This document shows, in pieces, positions 21,357 to 22,215 of a DNA stretch of 22,215 nt (position 1 is the first letter of the stretch; each line of letters opens with the position of its first letter). Both the position numbers and the translations under genes were made by a program. The notes below the pieces were generated by a model. That model was not told the origin of the DNA. It made no database searches and saw nothing but the letters and a program-made list of their open reading frames with translations. Source of the DNA: a bacterium (GTDB lineage: Bacteria > Patescibacteriota > Microgenomatia > Daviesbacterales > UBA10151). The stretch lies in NCBI GenBank assembly GCA_027364775.1, contig DAHXOS010000076.1:1-22215 (forward strand), in the 5' to 3' direction.

Positions 21357-22215
21357 CTATTTGGCAGTTACCTCTAAAGAGATATTTTTAGACAACACCG
21401 GCAATCTTTGCAATGGCCCCGGCAGTGAGGGCTTTAATACTATGTCTGATCCAATTACATTTTGGATTCCTCTTAAATAATCCTTAGCCTGGGTAGGCGT
21501 TTTAGCAACAAGATCCTTTTTGATCTTATTTTGATCCAATTTAGGCATTAATTTAGCCTTAAATTTTGCTAAAAAGATTAACTTACCATCTTTTTCTAAT
21601 TTAGCAACATCAGCCTGAGTTTCTGTCTGAGAAAGATCCAACTGATAACCGTCAGGGATATTAGTTTCTACCAGTTTTGAAACTATTGTTTTTAGATCAC
21701 CATCTTTATAAGCCGTACCTCTAAACCTAACCCCTAAATCTAAAGTAAATTCATTTGCTTGGTCATTAACATTTTTGGAAAAACTTTGCTTAGTAATGTT
21801 ATCTGATAAAGCCTCTTCCAACATTTTGTAATCGCCCTCTAGTTTTGCTTGAATCTCATCTTTACCTTTTTTTCTAAGATCAGCCAATACCTGAGCTAAT
21901 AATTTTTTCTGATCATCAGCAGTTACCACTGTAACTTTTTTACTAACCCCCCCTGAGAATGCTTGGTCAACTTTTGCAACCACTTCCGATTTACTATAAC
22001 CTCCAACAGTTAAATCAGTAGCAGCTGGAATATTGCTATCTGGTCCAATAGCCACAGCAGTTGCTTTAGTAGCTGCCGAACGGGATGGTGGATCAGCTGC
22101 ACTGGCAGACTTTGACGCAATTTGAACATCATCATCTAAGGTGAATTTTAAACCTTTATCATTTGCCAAAGTGGTACCTTTTTTTAAGCTTAAAGAAGAT
22201 GTGGTAGCGTTATAG
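21357..22215 (-). CDS. C-terminal part of a baseplate-J-like surface protein (5' end outside window)
   Basis: The frame is open to the right edge of the window; the codons before the TTG at 22169 are also protein-like, so the gene starts outside and about 286 residues are visible. The visible part begins with a beta-rich, Thr/Ser/Ala-rich region. It then has IGPDSNIPAATDLTVGGYSK followed by FSGGVSKKVTVVTADDQKKLL. This pattern is seen, as far as I recall, in CPR proteins annotated as baseplate J family. A charged helical region follows (LRKKGKDEIQAKLEG and after). The last roughly 120 residues form an alpha/beta module ending SLEVTAK with no sortase signal or membrane helix. It is likely exposed or secreted, next to the sortase. 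The family name is tentative. Confidence 0.5.
   Translation of the reverse strand, partial: YNATTSSLSLKKGTTLANDKGLKFTLDDDVQIASKSASAADPPSRSAATKATAVAIGPDSNIPAATDLTVGGYSKSEVVAKVDQAFSGGVSKKVTVVTADDQKKLLAQVLADLRKKGKDEIQAKLEGDYKMLEEALSDNITKQSFSKNVNDQANEFTLDLGVRFRGTAYKDGDLKTIVSKLVETNIPDGYQLDLSQTETQADVAKLEKDGKLIFLAKFKAKLMPKLDQNKIKKDLVAKTPTQAKDYLRGIQNVIGSDIVLKPSLPGPLQRLPVLSKNISLEVTAK

Overview
The window is AT-rich bacterial chromosome in which nearly every gene lies on the minus strand. Compact genes, short overlaps, and ribosomal proteins carrying unusual insertions occur next to a sortase, a MltG/RuvX pair and a baseplate-J-like surface protein. This combination suggests a member of the Candidate Phyla Radiation (Patescibacteria), perhaps the Microgenomates. 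That placement is inferred from protein style and gene content; no rRNA gene is present. UGA is a normal stop (mltG and ruvX end in TGA, Trp is TGG), which argues against the UGA-recoding lineages SR1 and Gracilibacteria.

Reading in the direction of transcription (right to left), 22215-15406 is a dense gene train. It holds the 3' part of a surface-protein gene, a sortase, ruvX, mltG, a truncated DUF1653-like frame, a Cys-containing PD-(D/E)XK nuclease, a small AT-hook protein, a cytidylate-kinase-like P-loop kinase, tgt and an NADPH-dependent FMN reductase. The tgt gene carries an in-frame palindromic repeat of about 101 bp.

15348-6922 is the transcription/translation core: a strong promoter, a terminator-like leader hairpin, then rpoB, rpoC, rpsL and rpsG. 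Just after rpsG a second S7-like C-terminus lies in the same frame beyond the TAG stop.

6689-5416 interrupts the classical str order with a membrane protein, a NUDIX hydrolase and a convergent plus-strand gene for a small Ser/Pro/Thr-rich anchored protein. The str order then resumes at 5343-1065. A second promoter with an immediate terminator-like hairpin is followed by a free-standing GreA-type coiled-coil domain, fusA, tuf and rpsJ, and then an archaeal-type methyltransferase.

The main points for a second look are the duplicated S7 tail, the orphan Gre N-domain coupled to EF-G, the repeat inside Tgt, the two matching promoter-hairpin leaders in front of rpoB and the gre-fusA unit, the DUF1653 fragment, and the S12 loop lacking a near-universal proline. 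No rRNA, tRNA, CRISPR array or transposase was recognised.
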